Assembly (NCBI RefSeq): GCF_000611645.1
Contig: NW_014011745.1
Location: 1 to 11,481 of the forward strand
Direction: 5' to 3'
Length of the DNA stretch: 11,481 nucleotides
Source: Monoraphidium neglectum
Lineage: Eukaryota > Chlorophyta > Chlorophyceae > Sphaeropleales > Selenastraceae
The translations under genes were made by a program, and so were the position numbers. A model generated the notes under the pieces. The model was not told where the DNA came from, did not search any database, and saw nothing but the letters and a program-made list of their open reading frames with translations. Position 1 is the stretch's first letter. Each line of letters opens with the position of its first letter. Positions 9,601 through 11,481 of this stretch are shown one piece after another.

Positions 9601-10073
9601 GCTACCCCTGCTGCAGGTCTGCTGCCCGTCCCGCCATGGGCTGCAGGATCAGGTGCACCCTTTGGCGCCGCGCTGGGCCCTGCCGCGGCGGCCTCCGCCC
9701 CCTCCCGCCGCTGCGCCCGCGCCATGCGCTCTGCATGCAGCTGCGCGAGCAGCGAATTCGGCTGGCCGCCGCCGCCACCGGCGCCGCCGCTGCTGCCTGC
9801 ACGACCAGGGGCCGAGCCGAGTTGATCCTGCTTTGCTGGCTGCTGCTGCTGTTGCTGCTGCTGCTCCTGCTTTTGCTGCGGGCCCTCGTCTGTTTCCCGC
9901 TGCTGCTGGGCAGGGCTGGCCCCCCTCCTGCGCTTCGCGGCGTTCACGCCAGTGGCAAACGCCATAATGCGCTTGCGCTGCTCGTCTGCAGAAGCCGATG
10001 CGATGGCTCCGGCCTTGGGCATCGGTGCATTGTCTTCGCCGTCGGAATGGGTGAGGTCGATCGCGTCGGCCAT
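6695..10073 (-). CDS. Plant-type tyrosyl-DNA phosphodiesterase 2 (TDP2-like), endonuclease/exonuclease/phosphatase family
   Basis: TDP2 removes topoisomerase II peptides from 5' DNA ends. Nine exons with matching phases are: 10073-9438, 9262-9170, 8913-8819, 8562-8480, 8242-8066, 7922-7867, 7431-7351, 7143-7085 and 6839-6695, encoding 474 residues and a stop. The N-terminal 200 residues are disordered: a SUMO-interaction-like IDLT with acidic tail (residues 5-14), KRRR (47-50), a Gln run (about 69-78), a basic helix-like segment (106-123) and Ala-rich sequence. The catalytic fold starts at LLQYNVWFNE (Asn 211), then LQEVTP (Glu 244), FGNSIMG, TSHLESPCPP, the Asp loop (Asp 362), GWCDAW, FTYDTKSNKML, RLDRVLARLRDM and LPSDHYGLLL (His 463). 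The order matches plant TDP2 proteins. The frame stays open up to an ATG at 10439, which would add 122 residues. I prefer 10073 because its context (CCCCATGGCC) is better. The intron after exon 2 has a GC donor. The Asp loop lacks its usual Gly. Confidence 0.9.
7470..7590. repeat. Imperfect GT/GCGT alternating purine-pyrimidine tract in a TDP2-like intron
   Basis: About 120 nt of nearly continuous purine-pyrimidine alternation (GTGT, GCGTGC, TGCATGCG) lies in the intron spanning 7432-7866, close to the acceptor of the exon at 7431. In the minus-strand RNA it is AC/GC-rich. Tracts of this kind can adopt Z-DNA under supercoiling. Open frames through it encode Cys-Val or His-Thr repeats and are not genes. 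Confidence 0.85.
8041..8066 (-). other. G-quadruplex-capable tract at a 5' splice site of the TDP2-like gene
   Basis: Reading the minus strand from the exon boundary at 8066, the intron begins GTGGGC and carries four GGG runs separated by three-nucleotide loops (CGC, CGC, CGT). This fits the canonical quadruplex pattern and includes the 5' splice site itself. The sequence pattern is seen directly; folding and any effect on splicing are inference. Confidence 0.7.
9023..9053. repeat. Perfect 12-bp inverted repeat with 7-nt loop (intronic hairpin)
   Basis: CTCTCATGCCCC at 9023-9034 is followed by the loop TTTGATT and its exact reverse complement GGGGCATGAGAG at 9042-9053. It lies within the 8914-9169 intron of the TDP2-like gene, the intron with the GC donor. 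No adjacent U-run on either strand suggests a terminator. It could be an RNA hairpin or the remnant of a small inverted-repeat element. Confidence 0.9.
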
Positions 10074-10439
10074 GGGGCTGTCTTGTGCCGGCTCGCCACG
10101 GCGGCCGCGGCCAGCGCCTCGGCTGCGCCTGTGCCTGCCACTGCCGCTGCCGCTGCGGTGCTGCACAGGGATGCCCTGCCCGATGTCGCCGTCACTGTCC
10201 CTGGCGCCTGCGCCCGTGGCTCCAGCGGCAGAGGGTACGAACGGGGCAGGGCCAGAGGGGATGCGGCAAGCAGCAGGCGGGGGTGATGCTGCTGAGGCCA
10301 CTGAGTGGGCGGCGTTGGCACCGCGCGGTGCAGGAGGCGCTGTGCACTCTTTGTGAATTGGTGAGATGAGACTCAGTGGTGACTGACGGTAAGAGGGCTG
10401 CAGGGTGTGGTGACGACGGAGCCGAACTCGCGCCAACAT

Positions 10440-10707
10440 ACGGTACCGCAGATATCAATAATATGCAGGTATCTCCGTCATCGGTATAATAAGCTGTGTG
10501 TCACACCGACGGACCTACATACACATGCCGATGTAAAGTATGAATGCGTGCAAATGAACCTGATCTTTCAACCTTGGGGAGGGTGTGCATGCGTTCGTGG
10601 CATGGCCACCACTTGCATGTGCTCGCTAGCAATCTGAAGGACTTGTAGAGATCGGCGTTGCTGCAGTCGTCGACCGTGTGCAACAGCGCAGACACTCCAG
10701 GGCGGCA
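10440..10707. promoter_or_regulatory. Candidate bidirectional promoter between the TDP2-like and ATG18-like genes
   Basis: The two genes are divergent. Their start codons are 634 bp apart (10073 and 10708), or 268 bp if the TDP2-like gene starts at 10439. The interval includes an unusually AT-rich patch (about 10449-10495) with TATAATAA at 10485-10492 and a mirrored AT-rich stretch that could serve the opposite direction. No conserved protein match is seen in it. Promoter function is inferred from gene orientation and local composition. Confidence 0.45.
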
Positions 10708-11481
10708 ATGGCGCTCGCGTGCACGGGCAATCAGCAGGGCCTGCTGCACGTCTCCTTCAACCAGGACAACACCTGCTTGGCCTTGGCAACTCGCGATGGC
10801 CTTCGCATCTACAGCATCGACACGCACCAAATAGTGTACCGGAACGCCATCGGCGCGCTCGGGTGCGGCGGGCGGCCAAGCGTGTGTGCCCTCTTGAGCC
10901 ATCGCCCCTCACCCCGGGGGTTGCTGTCGCCCTTGAGGCCCACCCGGCGACCGGCCCCGCAAACACGCCCACAGGCTGGCGGAGATGCTGTTCTGCACCA
11001 GCTTGGTGGCATATGTAGGCGCGGGCGAGCAGCCGGCGCTGACGCCGCGCAAGCTGACCGTCGTCAACACGTGCAGCGAAGTAGCCATCCAGCACATCAG
11101 CTTTGTGAGCAGGCGGGGCCAGTTGGGTGGGCATCGCGCTGCCTGACGCTTTGCCGGGGCAGCAGGTGGTGCCGGTGGCGCCCAGCCATGCGGGCGGCCT
11201 GCGGGCAGCTGCTCAGGCAGGCTGAGCAACAGCGGCTGCCGAGCGTTTCGCCGACCCTTGGAGCTCAGCTTCGACAAGCATTTCCTTCTCACTCCGTCCG
11301 CAGGCTTCATCCGTGCTGGCCGTGCGCATGAACCGGCAGCGGTGAGCGCCCTCATTTGCAGCTGCATCACTCTCTCGAGTCGTCCTGCAGAAATGCATCA
11401 GGGGTTCATGGTGCACCGCCTGCCTGCACAGGCACTAGCCCGCCCCAGGGCCACCCTACGCCCCGCCCCCCTCATACACAC
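10708..11481 (+). CDS. ATG18: ATG18/WIPI-family PROPPIN autophagy protein, N-terminal part (partial at the right edge)
   Basis: PROPPINs are WD40-type beta-propellers that bind phosphatidylinositol 3-phosphate and act in autophagosome formation. Three exons are visible: 10708-10862, 10975-11104 and 11304-11341, with phases 2, 0 and 2 agreeing and GT-AG boundaries throughout. They encode 107 complete residues. Family features in order are HVSFNQDNTCLALATRDGL and RIYS (first propeller blade), AEMLFCTSLVAYVG, GEQPALTPRKL, VVNT, and SSVLAVRMNRQR. The CTSLVAYVGAGEQPAL type of segment resembles yeast Atg18 and plant ATG18b more than the ATG18a type. The ATG at 10708 has a good context (GCGGCAATGG) and sits the usual short distance before the first blade. 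The FRRG lipid-binding motif lies beyond the window. The last 140 nt (11342-11481) are intron with no recognisable next exon. Confidence 0.92.

Noticed and set aside
9096..10286. A 396-codon open frame on the plus strand
   Set aside because: It is antisense to the GC-rich first exons of the TDP2-like gene, whose minus frame carries the conserved motifs. Its Leu/Arg/Ala-rich content is a by-product of GC-rich codons.
1..11481. A mobile element, CRISPR array, prophage or bacterial defence system
   Set aside because: No transposase, integrase, spaced repeats, target-site duplications or defence-type proteins were seen. All recognisable protein content belongs to three ordinary eukaryotic genes.

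Overview
The window looks like nuclear DNA of a GC-rich, intron-dense eukaryote, most likely a chlorophyte green alga. The evidence is short exons (38 to 268 nt, apart from one 636-nt exon) separated by introns of about 110 to 640 nt, a strong G/C preference at third codon positions, long GT/CA microsatellites inside introns, and coding exons that match plant-lineage versions of three housekeeping or stress proteins. There are no bacterial-type operons, rRNA, tRNA, CRISPR or transposon genes. Most long open frames are shadows caused by GC richness or by dinucleotide repeats.

Layout. (1) About 1-5840, minus strand: the 5' part of a cytosolic valyl-tRNA synthetase gene. Fourteen exons encode roughly the first 586 residues: a GST-like domain, a Lys/Ala/Gln-rich linker, the start of the class I catalytic core with its HIGH signature, and the start of the editing domain. 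The gene runs off the left edge, so KMSKS and the anticodon-binding part are not in view. (2) 5841-6694: non-coding DNA holding the 3' UTR of the next gene and the valyl-tRNA synthetase promoter. (3) 6695-10073 (possibly from 10439), minus strand: a complete nine-exon gene for a plant-type TDP2 (tyrosyl-DNA phosphodiesterase 2) of the endonuclease/exonuclease/phosphatase fold. It has a long disordered N-terminus with a SUMO-interaction-like motif and a basic nuclear-localisation-like motif. (4) About 10440-10707: a candidate bidirectional promoter. (5) 10708 to the right edge, plus strand: the first three exons of an ATG18/WIPI-type PROPPIN autophagy protein.

The three genes serve different processes (translation, repair of topoisomerase-DNA adducts, autophagy). 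Nothing shows that they work as a pathway; the only plausible functional link is the shared upstream region of TDP2 and ATG18. I found no new multi-gene system. The observations most worth checking are a GC-AG intron fixed by the conserved Leu-Gln-Glu motif of TDP2, an odd catalytic-Asp loop in the same protein, complementary (UG)n/(AC)n arrays inside one valyl-tRNA synthetase intron, G-quadruplex-capable tracts directly at 5' splice sites, a perfect 12-bp hairpin in the GC-AG intron, and a GST-like domain fused to a plant-type valyl-tRNA synthetase.

Exon coordinates were derived by hand from reading frame, splice-site dinucleotides, phase agreement and resemblance to family members recalled from general knowledge. 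No alignment was run.
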